From Enterospora canceri (Eukaryota; Microsporidia; Enterocytozoonidae), in NCBI GenBank assembly GCA_002087915.1, contig LWDP01000013.1:1-36939 (forward strand): DNA of 36,939 nucleotides. The letters are read 5' to 3'. Under the pieces are notes generated by a model, which saw only the letters and a program-made list of their open reading frames with translations, had not been told where the DNA came from and searched no databases. Positions 16,729-24,065 of the stretch are shown here, in pieces (position 1 is the stretch's first letter; each line of letters starts with the position of its first letter). Position numbers and translations under genes: made by a program.

Positions 16729-18357
16729 ATGCTGATAAAGAGTAAGAAACAAACTTTTTACAAGGAAGCAGTGAACACGGAATGCGAGATAGCAAGTGCT
16801 GTTGGCGAGAACATCCTGAAGAAAGGCGGGAATGCGGCAGATGCGGCCATAGCCACTGCAATAGCAATTGGAACAGTCAACTCGTTCTCTGCTGGAATTG
16901 GGGGTGGTGGATTTCTGATGATCAAGAACGGGGAAGATGCCGAGTTCATCGACTTCAGAGAAACAGCCCCACTTGCTGCAACTGAGGCGTATTACGCCGA
17001 TCACCCTGATCATCTGAGAACAACGTTGAAATCAACTTTGGTTCCTGGTGAAATCAAAGGCCTTCATTTGCTTCATAAAAGACATGGTAGGCTGCCATGG
17101 GCCGTGCTACTGGAAGAACCAATTGAAATGTGTGAGAATGGAATCAGAGTCTCATTGTTGTTGAGTCTCAAACTACAAAACAACAAGGAGGCTGTGTTGA
17201 ATGATCCGGGATTCAGAGAGATTTACACGAAGAACGGGAAACTACGTGAAGAAGGAGATGTGATTTACAGGAAGAATCTGGGCCAGACACTCAGAAAAGT
17301 GGCAGCAGATCCAGACACATTTTACAAGGGTGAAGTGGCTGATCGAATTGCTGAATTCCACCAGAAAAATGGTGGATTCATCACAAAAGAGGATTTGGTG
17401 AAATACGAGGCAAAAATACGCCCAGTCTACAAAAGCAAGTTCAAGGAATACACGGTGTACACAGCATCACTTCCTACGTCTGGACCATTTGTAGCATTGG
17501 CATTGAACATTCTGCAGCTCTTTGATCTGAAGGAGTTCTACAAGAAGCTCAACGTGAACAACGAGTTCTACGTCTTTCACTTCCTGATTGAAATATTCAA
17601 ATTCATGTTTATGCACAGAGGAGACGTAGAAGACCCTGACGAAATGAAGGAGCCAAGTGAAGTTGAGAAGCTCTATCGAAGCGAGGAGTTTGCTGCTGAT
17701 TTGTTCAAGAAGATCACGTTTGATAGGCCACTGGAGCGAAAGACGATACAACATAGCGAATTCAAGGAGGACCATGGTACAACACACATGAATATTCTTG
17801 ATAGTCAAGGAATGGCTGTTTTGATCACAACCACGGTGAATCTGGAATTTGGTTCAATTGTGATGGATCCAATCAGCGGAATCATCTACAACAACACGAT
17901 GGATGACTTCGCCCTGCCTTCTGTTCCAAATGCGTACGAATTGGAGACACCTGGAACAAACAGAATCAAACCAGGAAAGAGACCATTTTCATCAATTGCC
18001 CCTACGATTCTCGAATCAGAAAACAGCCTTCTTCTTATTGGGGCTGCTGGTGGCACCAAAATACCGACGTCGATTGTTTCGACCATTCTGTTCTTCTACC
18101 TGACGAATGATCTACACAAAGCAATCACACTTCCACGAATCCACGATCAGCTGATGCCAAGTACCACTTTTGTAGAGAGCACATTCCCGTACATCATCAC
18201 GGAACAGTTGAAGCAGCTGGGCCACGATATCAAGGTCTGCTTGAACATTGGTACATTTACATCAGTGAATGGAATCTGTGCTAGGCGGACTGAGAAAGGG
18301 TTCGTAATTGAGGCAGCATCAGATTTGAGGAAGCTGGGTCATTCTTGTGGGCTGTGA
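16729..18357 (+). CDS. Gamma-glutamyltransferase (gamma-glutamyltranspeptidase)
   Basis: This N-terminal nucleophile hydrolase cleaves the gamma-glutamyl bond of glutathione and is made as one chain that cuts itself into large and small subunits. Typical features are NILKKGGNAADAAIATAIAI near the N-terminus, the glycine-rich GIGGGGFLM, and the cleavage site DHGTTHMN, whose first Thr (about residue 351) would become the catalytic N-terminus. NNTMDDFALPS, KPGKRPFSSIAPTI and GAAGGTKIPTS follow in the small subunit. At 542 residues it is full length for the catalytic part. The start at 16729 follows GCCCCA directly; an in-frame ATG at 16609 would add 40 residues. Neither version has a clear signal peptide or membrane anchor, unusual for a family that normally acts outside the cell. 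Confidence 0.93.
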   Translation: MLIKSKKQTFYKEAVNTECEIASAVGENILKKGGNAADAAIATAIAIGTVNSFSAGIGGGGFLMIKNGEDAEFIDFRETAPLAATEAYYADHPDHLRTTLKSTLVPGEIKGLHLLHKRHGRLPWAVLLEEPIEMCENGIRVSLLLSLKLQNNKEAVLNDPGFREIYTKNGKLREEGDVIYRKNLGQTLRKVAADPDTFYKGEVADRIAEFHQKNGGFITKEDLVKYEAKIRPVYKSKFKEYTVYTASLPTSGPFVALALNILQLFDLKEFYKKLNVNNEFYVFHFLIEIFKFMFMHRGDVEDPDEMKEPSEVEKLYRSEEFAADLFKKITFDRPLERKTIQHSEFKEDHGTTHMNILDSQGMAVLITTTVNLEFGSIVMDPISGIIYNNTMDDFALPSVPNAYELETPGTNRIKPGKRPFSSIAPTILESENSLLLIGAAGGTKIPTSIVSTILFFYLTNDLHKAITLPRIHDQLMPSTTFVESTFPYIITEQLKQLGHDIKVCLNIGTFTSVNGICARRTEKGFVIEAASDLRKLGHSCGL

Positions 18358-18369
18358 ATATTTGGCCCA

Positions 18370-19155
18370 ATGAAAGTGGTATCAGAAATCAGAGAGACAA
18401 AGAAAAGGGTGGTTATTGGAATTGACGAGGCAGGAAGAGGACCAGTGGTTGGACCAATGGTATATGGCGTATTCATCATGGAGACGGCTGTGATAGAAGA
18501 CAAGGGAAGAAGAAGGGTGTACAGGGATTCAAAGGAGATGAGGCCAGAACAGAGACGGAGACTGTTTGAAGAGCTGAAATTGGAGAATGGATTTGATTAT
18601 GCGTATATTGAAGTGGATCCAATGCATATTACAATGTGCATGAATAGAGGAGTAAGAAACTTGAATGAGATAGCAAGAGATGCGGTAGTGGCACTTCTGG
18701 AAGAGGTGAGAAAGAAATGTGGCTCTGTGGAACGAGTTTATGTTGATGGACTAGGAAACAACGAGAAATATGAGGCATTCTTGACTGAGAAGTTTGGATA
18801 TGATTTTGTGGTGGAGAACAAGGCTGATTCAAAGTATGAGGTGGTTTCAGGTGCCAGTATTGTGGCAAAAGTGATACGAGATGCCCACTTTGAAGATGAT
18901 TCCAGAAATAGGAGGATGATAGGAAGTCATTGGACTGATTTGGGGTATTCTGAACTTTATGCATCTGACAAACAAAGTTGTGGAAGTGGATATCCATCAG
19001 ATCCAGATACTAAGCAGTGGCTTAAGTGCAATTTCAGACCTATTTCAGGATTCAGTAGAAGAGTCAGACACAGTTGGGAGACTGTGAAGAAGCTGTTGAT
19101 GGTAGAGAAGAAGAGGGAACTCAAAAGTCTACCTGGTTTCTATTTACTGAACTGA
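18370..19155 (+). CDS. Ribonuclease H2 catalytic subunit (RNase HII type)
   Basis: This nuclease removes RNA and single ribonucleotides from RNA-DNA hybrids. The active-site block GIDEAGRGPVVGPMVYG (Asp19, Glu20) is near the N-terminus. VYVDGLG supplies the next acidic residue, and the segment ADSKYEVVSGASIVAKVIRD is the typical 'AAS..AKV.RD' block of RNase HII. The C-terminus has the eukaryotic-type SGYPSDPDTKQWL. Length 261 is close to archaeal and yeast enzymes. The gene begins 12 bp after the GGT stop, with TTTGGCCCA directly before the ATG. Subunits B and C of the eukaryotic complex are not visible in the window. It fits with POL3, PRI2 and DBF4 as replication genes. Confidence 0.95.
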   Translation: MKVVSEIRETKKRVVIGIDEAGRGPVVGPMVYGVFIMETAVIEDKGRRRVYRDSKEMRPEQRRRLFEELKLENGFDYAYIEVDPMHITMCMNRGVRNLNEIARDAVVALLEEVRKKCGSVERVYVDGLGNNEKYEAFLTEKFGYDFVVENKADSKYEVVSGASIVAKVIRDAHFEDDSRNRRMIGSHWTDLGYSELYASDKQSCGSGYPSDPDTKQWLKCNFRPISGFSRRVRHSWETVKKLLMVEKKRELKSLPGFYLLN

Positions 19156-19160
19156 ATTAA

Positions 19161-19394
19161 TCATTTCTCTTTCTGGATCTTTTTCAGGGGCTTTCTTTTT
19201 TTGGAATATTTTTTGGTAGTCAACCACGTGATTCTAAGCAGCACAATGACAAAGAGTAGCACAGATAGATTCGTAGCTGGCATTGCTGAGACATTAAGTC
19301 GCATACAGACCAGAAATGAGAACACTGGTAGAACAAAGAGTAGTACTACGTGTCCTAAAAGTGACCTATGGAAGCTGTCATTTTTCTTTACCAT
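19161..19394 (-). CDS. Two-helix membrane protein, VMA21-like (tentative)
   Basis: This 77-residue protein has two hydrophobic helices (about residues 11-30, SLLGHVVLLFVLPVFSFLVC, and about 44-58, LSVLLFVIVLLRITWL) and a lysine-rich C-terminal tail ending KKIQKEK. Size and layout match VMA21, the ER assembly factor of the V-ATPase, whose tail carries a dilysine ER retrieval signal. The last residues here (K-E-K) only roughly fit such a signal. Sequence identity to VMA21 is weak, so another small ER protein is possible. AGCCCCAA precedes the ATG. It shares a 34-bp divergent promoter region with MRE11 and ends 5 bp from the convergent RNase H2 gene. Confidence 0.45.
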   Translation of the reverse strand: MVKKNDSFHRSLLGHVVLLFVLPVFSFLVCMRLNVSAMPATNLSVLLFVIVLLRITWLTTKKYSKKRKPLKKIQKEK

Positions 19395-19428
19395 TTGGGG
19401 CTAAAATGGAATTACCATCAATAAGCCC

Positions 19429-20676
19429 ATGAAAATTCTAGTGACTTCAGATAATCATCTGGGATACAGCGAGACTGATCCAATCAGGGGAAATGATTCA
19501 TTTGACACATTCAAGGAAATTCTTGGAATTGCTGCTGATAGCAAGGTTGATTTGGTTCTGCAAGGTGGCGATCTCTTCCACTACAATAAACCGAGCAGAA
19601 ATACGTACAACAAAACACTTCAAATTCTCCAACAATTCCAAGCTACCACTCCCATTCGGATTCTGGCGATCCATGGAAACCACGATGACCCAAGTGGATT
19701 CAACTCAGTCTCACCTATGGACGTAATGCATTCATCTGGTCTTTTGGAATATATTGGAAGAAACAAGGCATGCGATGGAATTGAGATTGAGCCAATTCAG
19801 TTGGGTTCAGTTGCCCTGTACGCCTTGGGCTACGTCAAAGACGCCAAATTGTTCAGAATGCTCGAGACAAACAAAATTTATTACAATAACTTATGCAACA
19901 ATAACTACAATATTCTGATGCTTCACCAGAACAGGGCGTACAAGGAGGGGATGTACGTGCCATTAGAGCACATTCCAAGTGAGTTTGACCTGGTGATCTT
20001 TGGCCATGAGCATTTGAGTGAGAAAGTCACAGGAAAACACTTTGAAATAATCCAAGTAGGCAGCTCTGTGCGTACGAGTCTCTGTTTAGATGAACGTGGT
20101 GATAAGTACGCCTATTTAGTTGAATTAGAAGGGAAAAGTGCACGAATAACGAGACAGAAGCTGAAATCCGTTAGACCATTTTACATGGATTCTATGCGAC
20201 TGGATGAAGATGATTTTAAGAGAAAATTGGCTCGTTTTGTTGAAATTAGTTTGATGGAGATGGATTCAAAGAGAGAGAACGAGATGGCTCCACTGCTTCG
20301 TCTACGAGTTGAATGTCCTAATGGTTGCAAATTTGAGCGACTTGAATTGGATAAATTGGTTGAAGGAAGAATTGCAAATGTGGGCGATTACCTGAAATTA
20401 ACCAAAAAGAATCAGAAGAAGGATCATCATGTGGAAGTCAAGAAAGTTAAGGCATGTTCGTTTGAAGAACTGTTTCATGGAATATTACGTAAAATGGAAT
20501 TGCGTGTGCTGGGTGAGAATGAATTGCGGGATGCTTTGGTGAAGTCGGTGAAGAAAGGCGATAAAAGGGCCTTTGCTGATCAAATTGCAAAATGTGCTGA
20601 TGAGATTGTGGATGGGGTGAAATTAGATGAAATTGGAGCAGAAGAATTGGAAAGCATCATAAAAAGAGCGATATAA
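19429..20676 (+). CDS. MRE11: MRE11 double-strand break repair nuclease
   Basis: This is a manganese-dependent nuclease that processes broken DNA ends with RAD50. The phosphoesterase motifs are in order: SDNHLG (residues 7-12), GGDLFH with KPSR (46-57), GNHDDPSG (83-90), a later LHQNR and FGHEH (about 190-200). A capping-domain region follows, with CSFEELFHGIL and helices to the C-terminus. At 415 residues it is much shorter than yeast (692) or human (708) and lacks the C-terminal DNA-binding tail; microsporidian shortening is the likely reason. GCCC precedes the ATG. It ends one base before the convergent LSM1 stop. RAD50 is not visible in the window. Confidence 0.93.
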   Translation: MKILVTSDNHLGYSETDPIRGNDSFDTFKEILGIAADSKVDLVLQGGDLFHYNKPSRNTYNKTLQILQQFQATTPIRILAIHGNHDDPSGFNSVSPMDVMHSSGLLEYIGRNKACDGIEIEPIQLGSVALYALGYVKDAKLFRMLETNKIYYNNLCNNNYNILMLHQNRAYKEGMYVPLEHIPSEFDLVIFGHEHLSEKVTGKHFEIIQVGSSVRTSLCLDERGDKYAYLVELEGKSARITRQKLKSVRPFYMDSMRLDEDDFKRKLARFVEISLMEMDSKRENEMAPLLRLRVECPNGCKFERLELDKLVEGRIANVGDYLKLTKKNQKKDHHVEVKKVKACSFEELFHGILRKMELRVLGENELRDALVKSVKKGDKRAFADQIAKCADEIVDGVKLDEIGAEELESIIKRAI

Positions 20677-20677
20677 A

Positions 20678-21046
20678 TCATTTGTTGACATCATCCAGAT
20701 ATTTCAGGAGTTTTGTTTCGAGATGGTTGTATTCAACCTTTTCAAGACCATCCAAATCGAATTCAGCTACGGCAATGACTACTACGTTTTCACCACGAAC
20801 TGAAACTAGACCAAGATTCTTTTCAGCATAAGTATTTTCGTGAAATATTCTTTGAGTAGTGAAATTCAGTGAAATGTTGTTGTATTGGTCGTATGATTTG
20901 AGTGAGCCATAAAGAAATTGGAGACTCTTTAAAACTACAACAACAGTCTTATTCACGTATCGTTCATATTCCCTGAAATCTACCATTTGGTAATCGCTGA
21001 GATCCACTGTATGCTTTTTGAAGCATTCTTCTTTTTCTGTTGACAT
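20678..21046 (-). CDS. LSM1: U6 snRNA-associated Sm-like protein LSm1
   Basis: LSm1 defines the cytoplasmic Lsm1-7 ring that binds oligoadenylated mRNA and promotes decapping. The 122-residue protein carries an Sm1 motif (VNKTVVVVLKSLQFLYGSLK, SYDQYNNISL) and an Sm2 motif (VSVRGENVVVIAV). The pattern 'GxLxSxDQxxNxxL' with 'RIFHENTY' and 'GLVSVRGENVV' follows LSm1 (Lsm8 is the nearest alternative). The N-terminus (DLSDYQMVDFREYE) and a C-terminal helix (DLDGLEKVEYNHLE) extend beyond the Sm fold, as LSm1 proteins do. TATCCCTC precedes the ATG. It sits 18 bp downstream of the IMP3 3' end on the same strand. Confidence 0.75.
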   Translation of the reverse strand: MSTEKEECFKKHTVDLSDYQMVDFREYERYVNKTVVVVLKSLQFLYGSLKSYDQYNNISLNFTTQRIFHENTYAEKNLGLVSVRGENVVVIAVAEFDLDGLEKVEYNHLETKLLKYLDDVNK

Positions 21047-21064
21047 GAGGGATAAAAAACCAAT

Positions 21065-21607
21065 CTACAAATTATCGTAGTCGTCGTATGTGCCATTGAT
21101 TTCAGCGAGTTTCTCTCTAATCTTGCTCTTATCTGCCCATTTGATGTATTGAGCCATGTTTACGTCTATCAATGTCTCAGGATCACGTACAACTTTGGTT
21201 CCAATTTTGAAGTGACCATGTTGAACGAATCTATCTGCATCTTGGTAGTTTTCAACCATTTTGAGTTGAGCAATGACAACTGGAAGTCTTCTCTTACAGA
21301 AATCACTCACAGTGACCTTAATACAGTTTGAAAGTTTCTTTTCTGGGATAACTCCTAATTCATGCAACTTATTCAGCATTTTGTTCGTTAGATACTTTTT
21401 AGTCACATTTGTGTCATCCAAACGAGCCAATGATTCCGTCAGTTTTCTAATTTTGCCAACAATCCGATTATAAACCATGTAAGTTTCTCTATTGTGCAAT
21501 TTGTATTTTGTGGTAACAAGCTGCTCTCTTTTCGTGTTTGTCTTGTCCCACTCTTCCAAATTCACTTTCTTTAGCAATTTCTTCTCATGAAATTTCAAAT
21601 TTCTCAT
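21065..21607 (-). CDS. IMP3: U3 snoRNP protein IMP3
   Basis: IMP3 is an S4-domain protein that joins U3 snoRNA to pre-rRNA for early cleavage of the 18S precursor. The N-terminus MRNLKFHEKKLLKKV is near-identical to the family. RETYMVYNRIVGKI, the segment LNKLHELGVIP and the S4-like domain with FCKRRLPVVIAQLKM, FVQHGHFKIG and VVRDPETLI follow in order. The ending YIKWADKSKIREKL is typical. Length 180 matches the usual 180-185. TTTTAGCCC immediately precedes the ATG. Together with the ESF1-like gene it represents small-subunit processing. Confidence 0.95.
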   Translation of the reverse strand: MRNLKFHEKKLLKKVNLEEWDKTNTKREQLVTTKYKLHNRETYMVYNRIVGKIRKLTESLARLDDTNVTKKYLTNKMLNKLHELGVIPEKKLSNCIKVTVSDFCKRRLPVVIAQLKMVENYQDADRFVQHGHFKIGTKVVRDPETLIDVNMAQYIKWADKSKIREKLAEINGTYDDYDNL

Positions 21608-21656
21608 GGGCTAAAATTAGTCAACAATTTCGCCTGTGCTATATTTATTCGATGAT

Positions 21657-22157
21657 TCAATTGAGAACATCCTCTTCAGTGATTCCTTCTGTTTCAAATG
21701 TCTCAAATTTACATAACTTAAAGACACTGTGGGCTGAAGATGCGAGATACGCAGTGGCGTAAAGGTTGTCGAGTCGCTCACACGGTGATGGACGAGGATG
21801 TCTCTGAGAGAAGGTAGTGCCTCTGATTTCAGTCACAAATGCATCAATAGCCTTGTAGTTTGAGTTATCATCCCCAAAAGACCTGTGAAGGGCCGTACTG
21901 ACGTGTGATTCGTAATCATCATACTTTGAACAACAGATTTCACAGTAGCGGACTTTACTGCGAGGTCTCTTCGATTTCAGTGTTGTTTTGTTTTCTGCCC
22001 TGGGCTTCTTTTCAGGCAAAAATGGACAGCCTAAGAAAGCACTGTTCAGGTTTAGAGCAGGCTGCTTCTTTGCGTATTCCTTATACACAGGCTGACACTT
22101 ACCCTTTGTGTCCTCTAGATATACATATGGGAATTTGAATGCTCTGAAGCTTTTCAT
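21657..22157 (-). CDS. DBF4-like regulatory subunit of Cdc7 kinase, minimal form
   Basis: DBF4 activates Cdc7 to phosphorylate MCM at replication origins. Two known DBF4 blocks are seen in a protein of only 166 residues. Motif M lies near the N-terminus (FPYVYLEDTKGKCQPVYKEY, matching 'YFLVEDxTGxYKPLxxKEY'). Motif C is the DBF4 zinc finger in the middle (RYCEICCSKYDDYESHVST, then ALHRSF, giving Cys-x2-Cys and His...His ligands), followed by NYKAIDAFV as in yeast. The N-terminal BRCT-like motif N is absent. TTTGGCCTC precedes the ATG. It is unusually small for the family (yeast 704 residues). The zinc finger makes the family call fairly secure. Confidence 0.8.
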   Translation of the reverse strand: MKSFRAFKFPYVYLEDTKGKCQPVYKEYAKKQPALNLNSAFLGCPFLPEKKPRAENKTTLKSKRPRSKVRYCEICCSKYDDYESHVSTALHRSFGDDNSNYKAIDAFVTEIRGTTFSQRHPRPSPCERLDNLYATAYLASSAHSVFKLCKFETFETEGITEEDVLN

Positions 22158-22253
22158 GAGGCCAAATATTTTTGTTTTTTATTGCTGGAGGGAAAATCAA
22201 CAGGCTCTAAATAAATCAACTCCTTGTTTAATTTGCTGTAGAAACAGACTGAG

Positions 22254-22946
22254 TTACATGATAACATTCAGCTCCTTGAAAATCTCAGTTATTCTGTCAG
22301 TACTTAGAAACTGTTTTTTGTTTTTGCTGTAGAAGAGCAATTCAACACGTTCAGCCATGCTCATAGAACACTCACGAGACTTTATGAACTCAGCTAACAG
22401 CCATTTGACACCTTCTTCCATTGAAACCATTTCTTTGTAGTCATTTCTCATGTTCTTGTTGATTGCATCCTCATCGCTTCCAATTGACCAGGCATTCCAC
22501 CTGTTAACAGTTCCAGATGGATCAGTAGAGTATAAAACGTATTCACCATCGTCATAGCCTGCATAGAGGAAACTGACTCCAAATGGTCTAGTTCCAGTCA
22601 GATGCGTGTATTTTTGCTTCTTGGATCCAATTTGTTTGCATAGAATTTGTGTCTTAGGTTCTTCTCCAAGAATACTCTCAAGATCGATAGAAGTGATTCT
22701 ACCAAACTGAACAAGTCTATTGGCATCACCGAATAAACCTGCAACTGCACAATATGTATTGTCTCCAAGTTTATAGATCTTTTCCTTAGTTGAAGACTTC
22801 TCAGAATTCAGGCCAAACAAGATGACACCGTCTGTACAGACGAGACCCATTACAGTGCCAGCATTGGAAACATTTTTGATTGCATACTCAGTTTGAAGTA
22901 GACGTCCTTCATCTGTGAAAGTGTTACTGGTGACTTTGTTTTCCAT
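22254..22946 (-). CDS. PRE9: 20S proteasome subunit alpha-3
   Basis: This is a structural alpha-ring subunit of the 20S proteasome core. The alpha N-terminal motif (FTDEGRLLQTEYAIKNV, with the usual 'SPEGRL.QVEYA' changed at the first residues) is present. The block RPFGVSFLYAGYDDGEYVLY, followed by DPSGTVNRW, matches alpha-3 (yeast Pre9, human PSMA4), in which 'FIYAGYDD' is characteristic. As expected for alpha subunits there is no catalytic Thr. Length is 230 residues. AACCC immediately precedes the ATG. It is divergent from TMA20 over a gap of about 32 bp. The alpha-5 subunit lies about 2.4 kb away. Confidence 0.9.
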   Translation of the reverse strand: MENKVTSNTFTDEGRLLQTEYAIKNVSNAGTVMGLVCTDGVILFGLNSEKSSTKEKIYKLGDNTYCAVAGLFGDANRLVQFGRITSIDLESILGEEPKTQILCKQIGSKKQKYTHLTGTRPFGVSFLYAGYDDGEYVLYSTDPSGTVNRWNAWSIGSDEDAINKNMRNDYKEMVSMEEGVKWLLAEFIKSRECSMSMAERVELLFYSKNKKQFLSTDRITEIFKELNVIM

Positions 22947-22978
22947 GGGTTGATTAAAAACTTTGTTTGTCCCTGTTT

Positions 22979-23467
22979 ATGCGCTATTTTGATAAAGAAA
23001 GTGTCGTACAGATCAATGTACTGAGCAAGAAGGAGCTTAGAGATCTTATTAAGAGTGGAATGACACTACTGGATGTCAAAAAGAAATACCAGAAATATTC
23101 CTTGAGCAACAAATCTAAGGTCATTTTGGATGAGAACAAAAACATCTTATTCTTCACGTATTACAACAAAAATATCAAGCTATGTGAGTATTTTGATGAA
23201 ACGAAAGATAAGAAAGTGATTGTAGATGATGGTGCAATCAAACCATTAGAACGTGGTGCAGATTTGATGATTCCAGGAATTCTGAAATTTTTGGATAAGC
23301 AACCTGATTTTAAAAAGGATGATGTCGTCTATATAGAAATCAATAGTAGGTTATTTGGTGTGGGAATAGCTCAAATGTGTTTGAGTGAGTGTGTGAATGC
23401 GAAAACAGGTGTGGGGATTGAAATATTGTATCTTCGTGATGGAATTTTACATAAAATTATCAAATAA
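22979..23467 (+). CDS. TMA20: MCTS1/TMA20 PUA-domain translation factor
   Basis: TMA20/MCTS1 acts with DENR (Tma22) in recycling 40S ribosomes and reinitiation. The 162-residue protein has an N-terminal domain and a C-terminal PUA domain with VDDGAIKPLERGADLMIPGIL (compare '[20 protein letters not shown]'). VYIEINSRLFGVGIAQMCL follows, and the ending is GVGIEILYLRDGILHKI (compare 'GIGIENIHYLNDGLWHM'). Length is slightly shorter than human MCTS1 (181). The start at 22979 has CCC 5 bp upstream. It is the first of a run of four genes on the plus strand. The NIP7 PUA family is the alternative, but the ending strongly favours MCTS1. Confidence 0.85.
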   Translation: MRYFDKESVVQINVLSKKELRDLIKSGMTLLDVKKKYQKYSLSNKSKVILDENKNILFFTYYNKNIKLCEYFDETKDKKVIVDDGAIKPLERGADLMIPGILKFLDKQPDFKKDDVVYIEINSRLFGVGIAQMCLSECVNAKTGVGIEILYLRDGILHKIIK

Positions 23468-23488
23468 AAATATTTTTATCCCAATTTC

Positions 23489-24013
23489 ATGAATTTTGAA
23501 AAATTACTGCAAGAAAATGAGTTTGTGCTATTCTATGATGAGAAGAATAATGAGTATAATGTTCTACTTGAACATATCACTGGTGATTACATTGAAGTAG
23601 ATCTGGGTCTATCAGATATTCTGAAAAGTTTCTTTGAAGAGAGGTATAAAAATAAGAAATTGCCAATACTATTCTACAGTGGTGTTGTACTGGACAACTC
23701 TAAGGAAATTGAAGGTCAAATAGCACGAATATTCATCAGTAATCTAATCAAGAAGAAGAAATATGTTTTCATCATGAAAGGGACTGTTGAGAAGCCATAC
23801 TGCAAATATTCCAAAGAATTGCTAAAAATATGCAAAGAAAATGACATCAGCGAGACTGAAATTTGCGGCTTCGATATTTTTACAAACGATAGTTTGAGAG
23901 AGAGTCTCAAAAGACTAAACAATTGGTCTACGTATCCGATGATTTATATCGATGGTTTATTTATTGGTGGATTGGACAAATTCAAAGAGAAAATTAGCGA
24001 ATCCAAACTGTAG
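23489..24013 (+). CDS. Monothiol glutaredoxin (Grx3/4 type) with CKYS active site
   Basis: Monothiol glutaredoxins carry 2Fe-2S clusters and pass them to target proteins. The glutaredoxin domain is clear in the C-terminal half: VFIMKGTVEKPYCKYSKELL (Cys105), NNWSTYPMIYIDGLFIGGLD. These match 'F.KG.P..P.CGFS..L' and 'WPTYPQLY..GE.IGG.D'. The usual CGFS reads CKYS, so the Cys and Ser stay but Gly-Phe becomes Lys-Tyr. The first 85 residues look like a worn thioredoxin-like domain, as in Grx3/4 (PICOT) proteins, with no visible Cys-x-x-Cys. It likely serves the Fe-S proteins POL3 and PRI2, which is inference. ATCCC lies about 7 bp before the ATG. Confidence 0.88.
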   Translation: MNFEKLLQENEFVLFYDEKNNEYNVLLEHITGDYIEVDLGLSDILKSFFEERYKNKKLPILFYSGVVLDNSKEIEGQIARIFISNLIKKKKYVFIMKGTVEKPYCKYSKELLKICKENDISETEICGFDIFTNDSLRESLKRLNNWSTYPMIYIDGLFIGGLDKFKEKISESKL

Positions 24014-24065
24014 CACTTTAAACACGTTTCAAAGAAGGTTCAACAAAAAACAACAAAATTAGATA

